The notes under the pieces were generated by a model. The model was not told where the DNA came from, did no database searches, and was given only the letters and a program-made list of their open reading frames with translations. Of a stretch of DNA of 64,000 bases, positions 42,200 to 50,373 are shown piece after piece. Source of the stretch: VXYL01 sp964348085 (GTDB lineage: Bacteria > Pseudomonadota > Gammaproteobacteria > Pseudomonadales > Azotimanducaceae); contig CAYGBI010000003.1 in the NCBI GenBank assembly GCA_964348085.1, positions 1 through 64,000 on the forward strand, given 5' to 3'. Every line of letters starts with the position of its first letter. The stretch's first letter is position 1. A program made the translations under genes and the position numbers.

Positions 42200-44720
42200 G
42201 TGGTTCGAGTCGCCCGGGCTTGCCGCATCGTCGCGGTCCTCTTCGCCCTCCAAACTGTTGCTCTGAACGATCTCGACCCCGGTGTGACGCTCAGCGACCA
42301 CAACGGCGACGGCAACGACGACGTCCTGCTGCGGCACGCCGACGGACGCTGGTTCTACTACCCCATGGACGGGCGACGGAGCTTGGCCGGCGAGCGCGGC
42401 ACGGCGAGCCTCACCCGCAACGGCGACTGGCGCTTCGCCGGCACCGGCGACCTCAACGGCGACGGCAACGACGACGTCCTGTTGCGGCACGTCGACGGGC
42501 GTTGGTTCTACTACCCCATGGACGGGCGACGGAGCCTGGCGGACGGGCGCGGCACGGCCAACCTCACCCGCAACCTCGATTGGCGGTTCGCCGGCATCGG
42601 CGACCTCAACGGCGACGGCAACGACGACGTCCTGTTGCGGCACGCCGACGGANNNNNNNNNNNNNNNNNNNNNNNNNNNNNNNNNNNNNNNNNNNNNNNN
42701 NNNNNNNNNNNNNNNNNNNNNNNNNNNNNNNNNNNNNNNNNNNNNNNNNNNNCACGCCGACGGACGCTGGTTCTACTACCCCATGGACGGGCGACGGAGC
42801 TTGGCCGATGGGCGCGGCACGGCGAGCCTCACCCGCAACCTCGATTGGCGTTTCGCCGGCATCGGCGACCTCAACGGCGACGGCAACGACGACGTCCTGC
42901 TGCGGCACGCCGACGGACGCTGGTTCTACTACCCCATGGACGGGCGACGGAGCTTGGCCGATGGGCGCGGCACGGCGAACCTCACCCGCAACCTCGACTG
43001 GCGTTTCGCCGGCATCGGCGACCTCAACGGCGACGGCAACGACGATGTGCTACTACGCCGCCGCGACGGACGTTGGCAGTACTATCCGATGGACGGCCGG
43101 CGCAACCGACCGGCTGAACGAGGCTCCGCCGCCATAACCACGAACTTGCAGTGGTCGAGCGCTTCGTCGGCCGCGTTGCGCGCACCCATCCTGAACGCCA
43201 TTCCAAGCCACGGCGTCGCCGCAGCGGCAGCAGCCAAGCACATCAATATCGCCCACTTCGCCCCGCCGGAACTGGCGTTCAGCTACACCGGCGGGTGTCG
43301 ACCCACGGGTGTCCCGTTGCGGCGTACGTTGGTCGACTTGAGCGAGAACCAAGGGCGAGAGGTGGTGGATCACCAACTGCGGTGCGAAGTCGACGCCAAC
43401 ACATCCTATCGGGCCGCGGTGGACGGTCGTGGCGCGGACGGTGCGCGCTACCGCGCCCAAGTCGACTTCTACCGCCGGGACGACGAGGCGCCGCAACTCG
43501 CCGTACGCGCGCAGGACACCATCCCGGCGGCGGTGGTAAACGGGTTCATCGAAACCTACGTGGACCAATATCCAATCGAAGTCGATCCTGAATTGGCACC
43601 AGTGGCGCTCCGGCTGATCAATGAGATCGCTGGTCGTGAATGGCCGACAATTTACTCGAAGGATGCCGTTTATGATGTTGTTTCTCAGCGAGTTTCCTAT
43701 TCCTCCCCCGATCCCCACGGGCGTCAGGGGCCCGCGCTGACCGGTCTCGTCACCATGCCGGACATCGCCGATGTGCAAGATTTCGAGCGCAGGGACCGCG
43801 TGGTGGTGCTGAGCCATGCCACGGGTTCCACCCCCGGTGACCGCTCGTCCACGGATGGTTGGCACATTTTCGCCGCCCTGCTCGCTGGACGCGGCTTCCT
43901 CGTGATAGCCCCGGACAACTGGGGGCGCGGCGGCGTCGCACCGTCCGACGAGCCAGAAACCTACCTGATGGCGAACCCAGTCGCCACCAACAGCTTGGAC
44001 ATGATCGAAGCGGTGTTGGCGAACGAAGACTATCGTGCGTTCCACAACCCGGACGACGAGGCGGACCTCGCGGTCATCGGCTACTCCCAAGGTGCGCATT
44101 CGGCGATCGCCCTATGGTTGGCAAGCGAGGTTCGCGACGCAGAAGTCAACATAAGCGACCTCTACGTCGGCGGCGGGCCGCTCAATCTGCATCAGTCCCT
44201 CATCGGCTCGCTGCAACGGATCGACGGCAGTTGCGACGGCAACCCTTGGTGCGCTGACGTGGATGTCGACACCGCCCTGCCCTACTTCACGGATCGGATT
44301 CTGCCGGGCTATCTGAAATACACCAACACCGGTCTTGTGCGACACGATGTCGTGGAAGCCGACCGGCTGACCGAGGATTTCGTCCAAGGCATGCTCAACG
44401 GCGACGTGCGCTACGACACATTCAAGGCGTTAATGCAGTTGAACTCATTCACCAACTTCAGCGATTTGGCCGTTGCTTTGCCGGACAGTGACACGCGCAT
44501 TCGCCTCTACCACTCCAAATACGACCGTTTGGTGGCCAAACAGAACACTCAGCAGTTCTACGACCTACTCAACCCTGACTTCAACGCGACGTTTCTCGAC
44601 AAGGAATGCAGTTCCACCGAATACGGCGTCGTCGCCGACTTGACGCAGGTCGGCCTCGTGCATGCGATATGCGGCATCGAGATGCTCGACGACACGCTGC
44701 GAGAGCTTGCAGCAAGATGA
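42200..44720 (+). CDS. Secreted alpha/beta hydrolase with N-terminal FG-GAP-like repeats (spans assembly gap)
   Basis: The GTG at 42200 starts a signal peptide (VRVARACRIVAVLFALQTVA). Tandem 51-residue units follow, each with NGDGNDDVLLR (a calcium-loop-like D-x-NGDG motif) and RWFYYPMDGRR. The frame appears broken at the 100 N, but that is an artefact of an unknown gap length. After the repeats comes a lipase-like alpha/beta hydrolase: oxyanion region VVVLSHATGSTPGD, nucleophile G-Y-S-Q-G (serine codon 44085-44087), a likely acid Asp in YHSKYDRLV and His in GLVHAICG. If the contigs join through their shared 12 nt, the protein is 802 aa. Substrate unknown; secretion is predicted. Confidence 0.8.
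42296..43160 (+). repeat. 153-bp tandem repeats in the hydrolase gene
   Basis: Units begin at 42296, 42449 and 42602 before the gap, and at 42867 and 43020 after it, always 153 bp apart within each contig. They are nearly identical at the DNA level except the last, which is degenerate. Copy number is unknown because of the gap. Confidence 0.9.
42653..42752. other. Assembly gap (100 N)
   Basis: Exactly 100 N inside the tandem repeat. The left contig ends with CACGCCGACGGA and the right contig begins with the same 12 bases, so the contigs could join by overlapping there, or by that plus any number of 153-bp units. Confidence 0.97.
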
Positions 44721-44795
44721 GTGCAAGAAATCGAAGAACGGCAATGCGTTGACGGCGATTGAGAGGGCGGTGCCTAGAGTCGCCGGCCGGCCGCG

Positions 44796-46076
44796 CTATC
44801 GATAAGGACACCTGCCGAGACTGATGTGCGCCTCGAAGTCGTCCCGGAAGTACCGAAGCGCGCTCGCCAGTGGTTCGATCGCCCCCGGCGCGTGCAAACA
44901 GAAGGTGTTGGTCACCCCGCCGATGAACATCGCGTTGCGCTCCAAGAGCTCCAAGTCGCCCGCCTCGCCTCGGCCCTCTTCGATATCGGTGAGCAGTTGC
45001 TCCACCCAAGGCAATCCCTCCCGGCACGGCGTGCAGAAGCCGCAGGACTCCTGAGCGAAGAAGTGTTCGAGATTGCGGCACATGTCCACCGGGCAGATGG
45101 AATCGTCCATCAGGATCATGGTGCCGGTACCTAGCCGGCTGCCGGCGCCTTGGATCGTGCCGTAATCCATGGCGAGGTCGAGGTGTTCTTCCACTAGAAA
45201 GTCCGTGGAGGCGCCGCCCGGGAGTAGGCCGCGCAGCTTGTAGCCGGCTTTCATGCCGCCGGCGTGGTCCTCGATGATCTCGCGAATGGTGGTGCCGATC
45301 GGCAGCTCCCACAGCCCCGGATTGTTGACCCTGCCGGAGACGCCATAAAGCTTGGTGCCGGCGTCGTCACCGATGCCGAGGTTCTGATACCAGTCGGCGC
45401 CGTTGCGAAGAATGGCCGGGACATTGCAGAAGGTCTCGACGTTGTTGACGATGGTCGGGCGACCCCATGCGCCGCTGGCCGGCGGAAACGGCGGTTTTTG
45501 CCGGGGTTGCGCACGTTTGCCTTCGAGCGCGTTCAATAGCGCGGTCTCTTCGCCGCAGATGTAACGCCCGGCGCTTCTGTGGATGCGCAGTTCGAAGTCG
45601 AAATCGGTGCCGAAGATGCCCTTGCCCAAATAGCCCTTGGCATAGGCATCGTCAATGGCTTGCTGGAGGCGTCGGCACGGCAAGTGATACTCGCCGCGCA
45701 GGAATACATAGCCTTGGCGGGCGCCGATCGCCCAAGCGCCGGCGATCATCCCGTCGATCAACAGGTGCGGGTTGTTCTCCAAGAGATAACGATCCTTGAA
45801 GGTGCCCGGCTCCATCTCGTCGGCATTGCAGACGAGATATTTGAGACCGACATCGTCGCCCTGCGGCACAAAGCCCCATTTCATGCCGGTGGAAAAGCCA
45901 GCGCCGCCGCGGCCCCGCAGGTTCGCTTCCCGCACTAAGCCGATGACTTCCCCGGGTGCCATGGCGAACGCCTTGCGAGAACCCGCATAGCCTCCGTGCG
46001 CCTCGTAGGCGGCCAAGTCGACAGGGCCGCCAAGCGCCTCCGGGACGCCGATCAGGGGCTTCGATTCGTCGACCAC
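44796..46076 (-). CDS. nuoF: NADH-quinone oxidoreductase subunit F
   Basis: NuoF is the NADH-oxidising subunit of complex I, with FMN and a 4Fe-4S cluster. The 426-aa protein has the FMN/NADH loop LRGRGGAGF, FLRGEYHLPC, GRYICGEETALLNALEGKRAQPR, and cluster ligands C345, C348, C351 and C393. GTG start with GAGGA upstream. Last gene of this nuo block; nuoG, expected next, is absent. Confidence 0.96.
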   Translation of the reverse strand: MVDESKPLIGVPEALGGPVDLAAYEAHGGYAGSRKAFAMAPGEVIGLVREANLRGRGGAGFSTGMKWGFVPQGDDVGLKYLVCNADEMEPGTFKDRYLLENNPHLLIDGMIAGAWAIGARQGYVFLRGEYHLPCRRLQQAIDDAYAKGYLGKGIFGTDFDFELRIHRSAGRYICGEETALLNALEGKRAQPRQKPPFPPASGAWGRPTIVNNVETFCNVPAILRNGADWYQNLGIGDDAGTKLYGVSGRVNNPGLWELPIGTTIREIIEDHAGGMKAGYKLRGLLPGGASTDFLVEEHLDLAMDYGTIQGAGSRLGTGTMILMDDSICPVDMCRNLEHFFAQESCGFCTPCREGLPWVEQLLTDIEEGRGEAGDLELLERNAMFIGGVTNTFCLHAPGAIEPLASALRYFRDDFEAHISLGRCPYR

Positions 46077-46113
46077 AGCGCTTAGGTCCTCGCCCCGCTG
46101 TCGATGCCTAGCT

Positions 46114-46602
46114 TCACTCGTATCTCCCGAATAGCTCGTCGAACTTCTCCGGTGACACGTCCCCGATCAGCTCGTCGTCGATCAGCATCGTCGGCGCCCG
46201 ATCACAGGCGCCCAAGCAGACGATCGGCAGCAAGGTAAACCGATCATCCGGCGTAGTTTCACCGAGCTTGATGCCCAGATATTCCTCTAGGCGCCGCCGC
46301 AACCCGTCCGCCCCCATCACATAGCAAGACACGCTGTCGCACACCATCACCACGTGCCGGCCTACCGGCTTGCGGTAGATCAAGTTGTAGAACGTGGCGA
46401 TGCTGTCCAAGTTCTCGGCGGACATGCCGAGCAACCGGGCAATGGCGAACAGGCTTTCGTCCGACACCCAGCCTCGGTGCCGCTGCACGATCATCATGGC
46501 GTCGATCGCCGCGGACTTGCGGTCCGGCAGGTGGGCGCACTCCTCCTCGATCTCGGCGATTTCGTCGTCCGAGAGAATCTGTATCAACGCGGGTTCGCCC
46601 AT
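46114..46602 (-). CDS. nuoE: NADH-quinone oxidoreductase subunit E
   Basis: NuoE carries a 2Fe-2S cluster next to NuoF. The 162-aa protein has C-D-S-V-S-C and C-L-G-A-C ligand pairs and RHRGWVSDESLFAIARLLG. I use the ATG at 46602; a TTG at 46608 is two codons upstream. It lies 7 nt after nuoCD and 37 nt before nuoF. Confidence 0.94.
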   Translation of the reverse strand: MGEPALIQILSDDEIAEIEEECAHLPDRKSAAIDAMMIVQRHRGWVSDESLFAIARLLGMSAENLDSIATFYNLIYRKPVGRHVVMVCDSVSCYVMGADGLRRRLEEYLGIKLGETTPDDRFTLLPIVCLGACDRAPTMLIDDELIGDVSPEKFDELFGRYE

Positions 46603-46609
46603 CGTCAAT

Positions 46610-48382
46610 TCATCGGTCCACGTCCGCCATCACGAAGTCGATGCTGGCGATGATGGCGATCAGATCCGCGACCATGAAGCCTCGGCTGATCAGCGGAATC
46701 TGCTGCAACGCAGGGAACGACGGCGTGCGAATGCGCGTTCGGTACGCCATGGTGCCGCCGTCCGAGATGGAGTAGTAGGAGTTCCACCCCTTGGTCGCCT
46801 CTACCGTGGTCACGGACTCCGATGGGGGAACCACCGGGCCCCAACTCACGTTGAGGAAGTGGTGGATGAGCGTCTCGATGTCCTGCATGGTGCGTTCTTT
46901 GCGCGGCGGCGTCGTCAACCGATGATCGGACTTGACCGGGCCGGCCGGCATGTTCTCGGCGCATTGGCGCAGGATGCGCAGGCTTTGGCGAATCTCTTCC
47001 ACCCGTACCTCGCAGCGGGCGTAGCAGTCCCCGGCTTGCGCGACCGGGATGTCGAAGTCGAACTCGTCGTACATGCTGTACGGGCGCTTCTTGCGCAGGT
47101 CCCACTCGTTGCCCGCGGCGCGCAATGACGGGCCGGTGATGCCCCAGTCCAAACCCTCCGCTTCGGTATAGGCGCCGATGCCTTGGGTGCGGCGCTTGAG
47201 GATGCGATTCTTCATCGCCATCTTCTCGTAGTGGTCGAGACGCGCCGGCATGTAGTCGCAGAAGTCCAGCACCATCTTGTCCCAGCCTTCCGGCAAATCC
47301 TGCGTGACGCCGCCGATGCGGAACCAGCTCGGATGCATGCGGCCGCCGGTGATCGCCTCGACGATGGAGAACAACCGCTCGCGGTCGGCGAACATGTAGA
47401 AGACCGGCGACATTTGCCCCACGTCCTGGGCGAAGGTGCCGTAGAACAACAGGTGGCTCGCGATGCGAAAGCACTCGCTGAGCATGACGCGGATCACCTG
47501 CGCGCGTTCCGGCACCTCGATACCGGCCATCTTCTCCACGTTCATCACATACGGCAGGTTGTTCATCACGCCGCCCAGGTAGTCCACCCGGTCGGTATAC
47601 GGGATGTACGTGTGCCAGCTCTGGCGCTCGGCCATCTTCTCTTGAGCGCGGTGGTGATAGCCGATGTCCGGCACCGCCTGCACGACCACCTCGCCGTCGA
47701 GCTGCAGGGCGATGCGAAACACGCCGTGTACGCTCGGATGGTTGGGGCCCAAGTTGAGGAACATGAAGTCCGTGTGCTTGGCGTCCCGGCTCATGCCCCA
47801 CTCTTCCGGCACGAAGCGCAACGCTTCTTGCTGCGCCTTCTGGAACTCCGGCGTCATGGTGAACGGGTCCATCTCGGTGGCCCGGGCCGGATGCTCCTTG
47901 CGCAACGGGTGACCTTCCCACAACGCGGGCGTCAAGATACGGCGCAGGTTGGAGTGACCGTCGAAGCGGATGCCGAACATGTCGTAGGCCTCGCGCTCGT
48001 ACCAATTGGCCACCGGGTAGATGGGTTCGATGGAGTCCACGCTCTCGCCGTCCCGCAGCGCCACCTTGATGCGCAGGTCGTCGTCCGCCGACAGGGACAT
48101 CAGGTGATAGAAGACGGTGAACTCCGAAGGCGGCTCGGCACCGCGGCTCCGGCGGGTGCGCTCGTCGATGGCCGAGAGGTCGAACATGAGTTCGTAGCGC
48201 GCCGGCGCATCCTGTTTCAGATAGCGCATCACCGGGCGGATCTTTTCCTTCGGCACCCAAACCGTAGTGACGCCGTCCACGCAGTCTTGGCGCACGCATT
48301 CGTCGCCGAAGTGGGTGGCCAAGTCCGCGGCGATGTGCCGCTCGTCCGTGGTCCCTGCCCCTTGTTCGAGGACTTGGGCCAT
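46610..48382 (-). CDS. nuoCD: NADH-quinone oxidoreductase fused subunits C/D
   Basis: The 590-aa protein joins NuoC (about 1-185; YEREAYDMFGIRFDGHSNLRRIL) and NuoD (about 205-590; FLNLGPNHPSVHGVFRIALQLDGE, DVGQMSPVFYMFADRERLF). The fusion is usual in E. coli-like complex I and rarer elsewhere. It forms part of the peripheral arm near the quinone site. It is separated from nuoB by a 101-nt gap filled by a dispersed repeat. Confidence 0.96.
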   Translation of the reverse strand: MAQVLEQGAGTTDERHIAADLATHFGDECVRQDCVDGVTTVWVPKEKIRPVMRYLKQDAPARYELMFDLSAIDERTRRSRGAEPPSEFTVFYHLMSLSADDDLRIKVALRDGESVDSIEPIYPVANWYEREAYDMFGIRFDGHSNLRRILTPALWEGHPLRKEHPARATEMDPFTMTPEFQKAQQEALRFVPEEWGMSRDAKHTDFMFLNLGPNHPSVHGVFRIALQLDGEVVVQAVPDIGYHHRAQEKMAERQSWHTYIPYTDRVDYLGGVMNNLPYVMNVEKMAGIEVPERAQVIRVMLSECFRIASHLLFYGTFAQDVGQMSPVFYMFADRERLFSIVEAITGGRMHPSWFRIGGVTQDLPEGWDKMVLDFCDYMPARLDHYEKMAMKNRILKRRTQGIGAYTEAEGLDWGITGPSLRAAGNEWDLRKKRPYSMYDEFDFDIPVAQAGDCYARCEVRVEEIRQSLRILRQCAENMPAGPVKSDHRLTTPPRKERTMQDIETLIHHFLNVSWGPVVPPSESVTTVEATKGWNSYYSISDGGTMAYRTRIRTPSFPALQQIPLISRGFMVADLIAIIASIDFVMADVDR

Positions 48383-48411
48383 CTAGTGCCCTCTCCGCTT
48401 GACTTCTTTTG

Positions 48412-48487
48412 TCGCAGCGAGTCGCCCCTCGGGTTGCCGTGCCGAGCGAGCCTTGAAAGTCGAGAAATCAGCCAGACAGGACACTAG
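48412..48487. repeat. Dispersed intergenic repeat between nuoB and nuoCD
   Basis: The stretch aligns with 62401-62477. The best-conserved part is the last 47 nt, from GCCGAGCG through GCGAGAAATCA-type sequence to AGACAGG and TAG. It occupies the nuoB-nuoCD gap and its end overlaps the nuoB stop codon. Confidence 0.6.
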
Positions 48488-49197
48488 GTGCGCTTCTTGC
48501 CGAGCAAATCCGCCGACAACGGCGCGTCGCCGACCGTCGTCGGCTCGGCCAAGTGGGTGGCTCGCATACGCTCCGGGGTATGCAGGTCGCGTTGGCTGGG
48601 GATATAGCGATCACGACGTGGGCCGGAGTCGTCCGCCTTGGTCACGCTGCCGTCTTCGCCGATCAACCAAGACAGCGGGCGGGGGGTGTTCTTAACGGCT
48701 TCCTGCAGCAACGTCAGACCTTGCATGAACGCCTCCGGTCGTGGCGGACAGCCGGGCACGTAGACGTCCACCGGCAGGAACTTGTCCGCGCCTTGCACCA
48801 CGCTGTAGACGTCGAACATACCGCCGGAGTTGGCGCAGGAACCCATGGAGATCACCCAACGCGGCTCCAACAGTTGCTCGTAGAGGTGTTGCAGCACGGG
48901 CGCCATCTTGCGGAACACGGTGCCGGAGATCACGATGAGGTCCGCTTGCCTCGGCGTGGCGCGAATCACCTCCGCACCGAAGCGGGAAAGATCATGGCGA
49001 GAGGTGAATGAAGTCGCCATCTCCACGTAGCAGCAGGAGAGACCGAAGTTGAACGGCCATATGGAGTTGGCCCGGCCCCAAGCCACCAAGTCTTCGAGCC
49101 TCGCAGTGAGAAAGCTCTTGCCTGCCTCCTCGTTGTAGGCGTCCTCCACCGCGCCCATGGGGGCGTCCGGTTCCGCTTTGACGAGCCGCCACTGCAT
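48484..49197 (-). CDS. nuoB: NADH-quinone oxidoreductase subunit B
   Basis: NuoB holds the N2 4Fe-4S cluster at the quinone site. The 237-aa protein has the ligands C55-C56 (FGLSCCYVEM), GSCANSGG and PGCPPRPEA. The C-terminus is extended by roughly 50 polar residues ending LLGKKRT; the last codons adjoin the dispersed repeat. 3 nt separate it from nuoA. Confidence 0.96.
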   Translation of the reverse strand: MQWRLVKAEPDAPMGAVEDAYNEEAGKSFLTARLEDLVAWGRANSIWPFNFGLSCCYVEMATSFTSRHDLSRFGAEVIRATPRQADLIVISGTVFRKMAPVLQHLYEQLLEPRWVISMGSCANSGGMFDVYSVVQGADKFLPVDVYVPGCPPRPEAFMQGLTLLQEAVKNTPRPLSWLIGEDGSVTKADDSGPRRDRYIPSQRDLHTPERMRATHLAEPTTVGDAPLSADLLGKKRT

Positions 49198-49200
49198 CGG

Positions 49201-49665
49201 CTAGACCTGCGCCACGGCTTCGCGTTGAACATTGGCGCGGGCGTAGCGTCCCGGCCCCGGCGCTCGCCGCTTCAAGCCCCAGTCCAATGCGCCGCTACGC
49301 CACTCGTAGAAGAGCGCCGCCAGAAGAATGAGGATGAATATCGACGCGCCGATATAGCCCCGCCAGCCTACGTCCAAAAAAGCCACGGCCCACGCGATGA
49401 TGAAGATCGTCTCCAAGTCGAAGATGACGAAAAACACGGCGATCAAGTAGAACTCGACGGAGAGCCGCATCTCCTCGGCATCGCCCACCGGAACGATCCC
49501 GGACTCGAACGGCAACGTGCGCGCGCCGCCATGCCGGGCCTTGGCGCCGACGAACCAAGCCGCCAACAGCGCGATGCCGATGACCGCCCCGACGGCGAGC
49601 ACGAACAACAGCAATGGGAGCATGTCGGGAGCGGCGTTAGCCACACCAGCCTCGGACACTGTCAA
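49201..49665 (-). CDS. nuoA: NADH-quinone oxidoreductase subunit A
   Basis: NuoA is a small three-helix membrane subunit. The 154-aa protein has hydrophobic segments at about 13-38, 70-95 and 98-120, with the family motif FESGIVPVGDA near 53 and EFYLIAVFFVIFDLETIFI. Its basic C-terminal tail (about 25 residues) is longer than usual. First gene of the block. Confidence 0.94.
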   Translation of the reverse strand: MTVSEAGVANAAPDMLPLLLFVLAVGAVIGIALLAAWFVGAKARHGGARTLPFESGIVPVGDAEEMRLSVEFYLIAVFFVIFDLETIFIIAWAVAFLDVGWRGYIGASIFILILLAALFYEWRSGALDWGLKRRAPGPGRYARANVQREAVAQV

Positions 49666-50373
49666 GCCCCTGAATCAGGATGCATCAAACCGGCCACGCT
49701 TAACCGCCCAGCCGGTGCCCCTAGCGCATCCGCGAGGGGCGAAACCGCGACAAACATACAGCGACAGGCCGCTTCGAGCAAGCGGAATCGGCACCGGGAA
49801 AGCGTACTTGGCAGTGTCCATGTTTCAACCTTACTGGTTTTGGATGCGTTCGTTTGCATCGGAGATCAGTGGGTTGCCGGTGGTCGTCGCCAAGCGCCGA
49901 CTGGCGACGCCGTTCCGGTCGAGGGCGCGCGATCACGACGAGGCGGCCGCAAGCCGCATGGCTTGGCTGACGGGGTTCTTCTCCGGTATCACCTCACCGA
50001 CAAACTTCGCCATGCCGCGAGGGTCGATGGCGGAACCGGATCGCGCACGGTCAAGAGCCGCTCCCGGTGCCGGTTCAGTTTCAGCAACTCGTAACTCGAC
50101 TTGCACACTTGGGCGAGCACCACCAAGCGCTCTTCCGGTGACAGCGAACGGGCAAACGCCACCTCGTCCGTCAAGCTGTGGCGAGACCTGTCCAAGGACG
50201 GCGACAGCGCGCCGCCTAGCACCCCGTGCTGAATGTCGTGCGGCATTGAACGGCCTCGGCATCGTTGCTCTCGGTCGCATATTGCCCGTTGTGCTCCCTC
50301 TTCTCGACTGCCGGGCGGGCGCCTGACCGTTCACGATGCGACGCGGACTCCCACCACGGGATGGCGGCCGACA
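49666..50373. other. Intergenic region between nuoA and rnr
   Basis: About 700 nt. Only the 85-aa frame at 49989-50246 looks possibly coding. I see no tRNA, terminator or repeat family member. Confidence 0.4.
49989..50246 (-). CDS. Possible small hypothetical protein
   Basis: An 85-aa frame with protein-like composition: SLTDEVAFARSLSPEERLVVLAQVCKSSYELLKLNRHRERLL, helical and amphipathic. A different frame just downstream (about 49933-50010) reads MAKFVGEVIPEKNPVSQAM, also protein-like, so this may be a frameshifted gene or a small two-gene unit. No family is recognised. Confidence 0.3.
   Translation of the reverse strand: MPHDIQHGVLGGALSPSLDRSRHSLTDEVAFARSLSPEERLVVLAQVCKSSYELLKLNRHRERLLTVRDPVPPSTLAAWRSLSVR

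Noticed and set aside
42653..42782. Frameshift or separate genes in the hydrolase
   Set aside because: Phase change is caused by the arbitrary 100-N gap; a 12-nt contig overlap restores the frame.
46605..48299. 564-aa minus-strand frame overlapping nuoCD
   Set aside because: Same strand, wrong frame; Arg/Gly/Pro-rich, whereas nuoCD matches complex I throughout.
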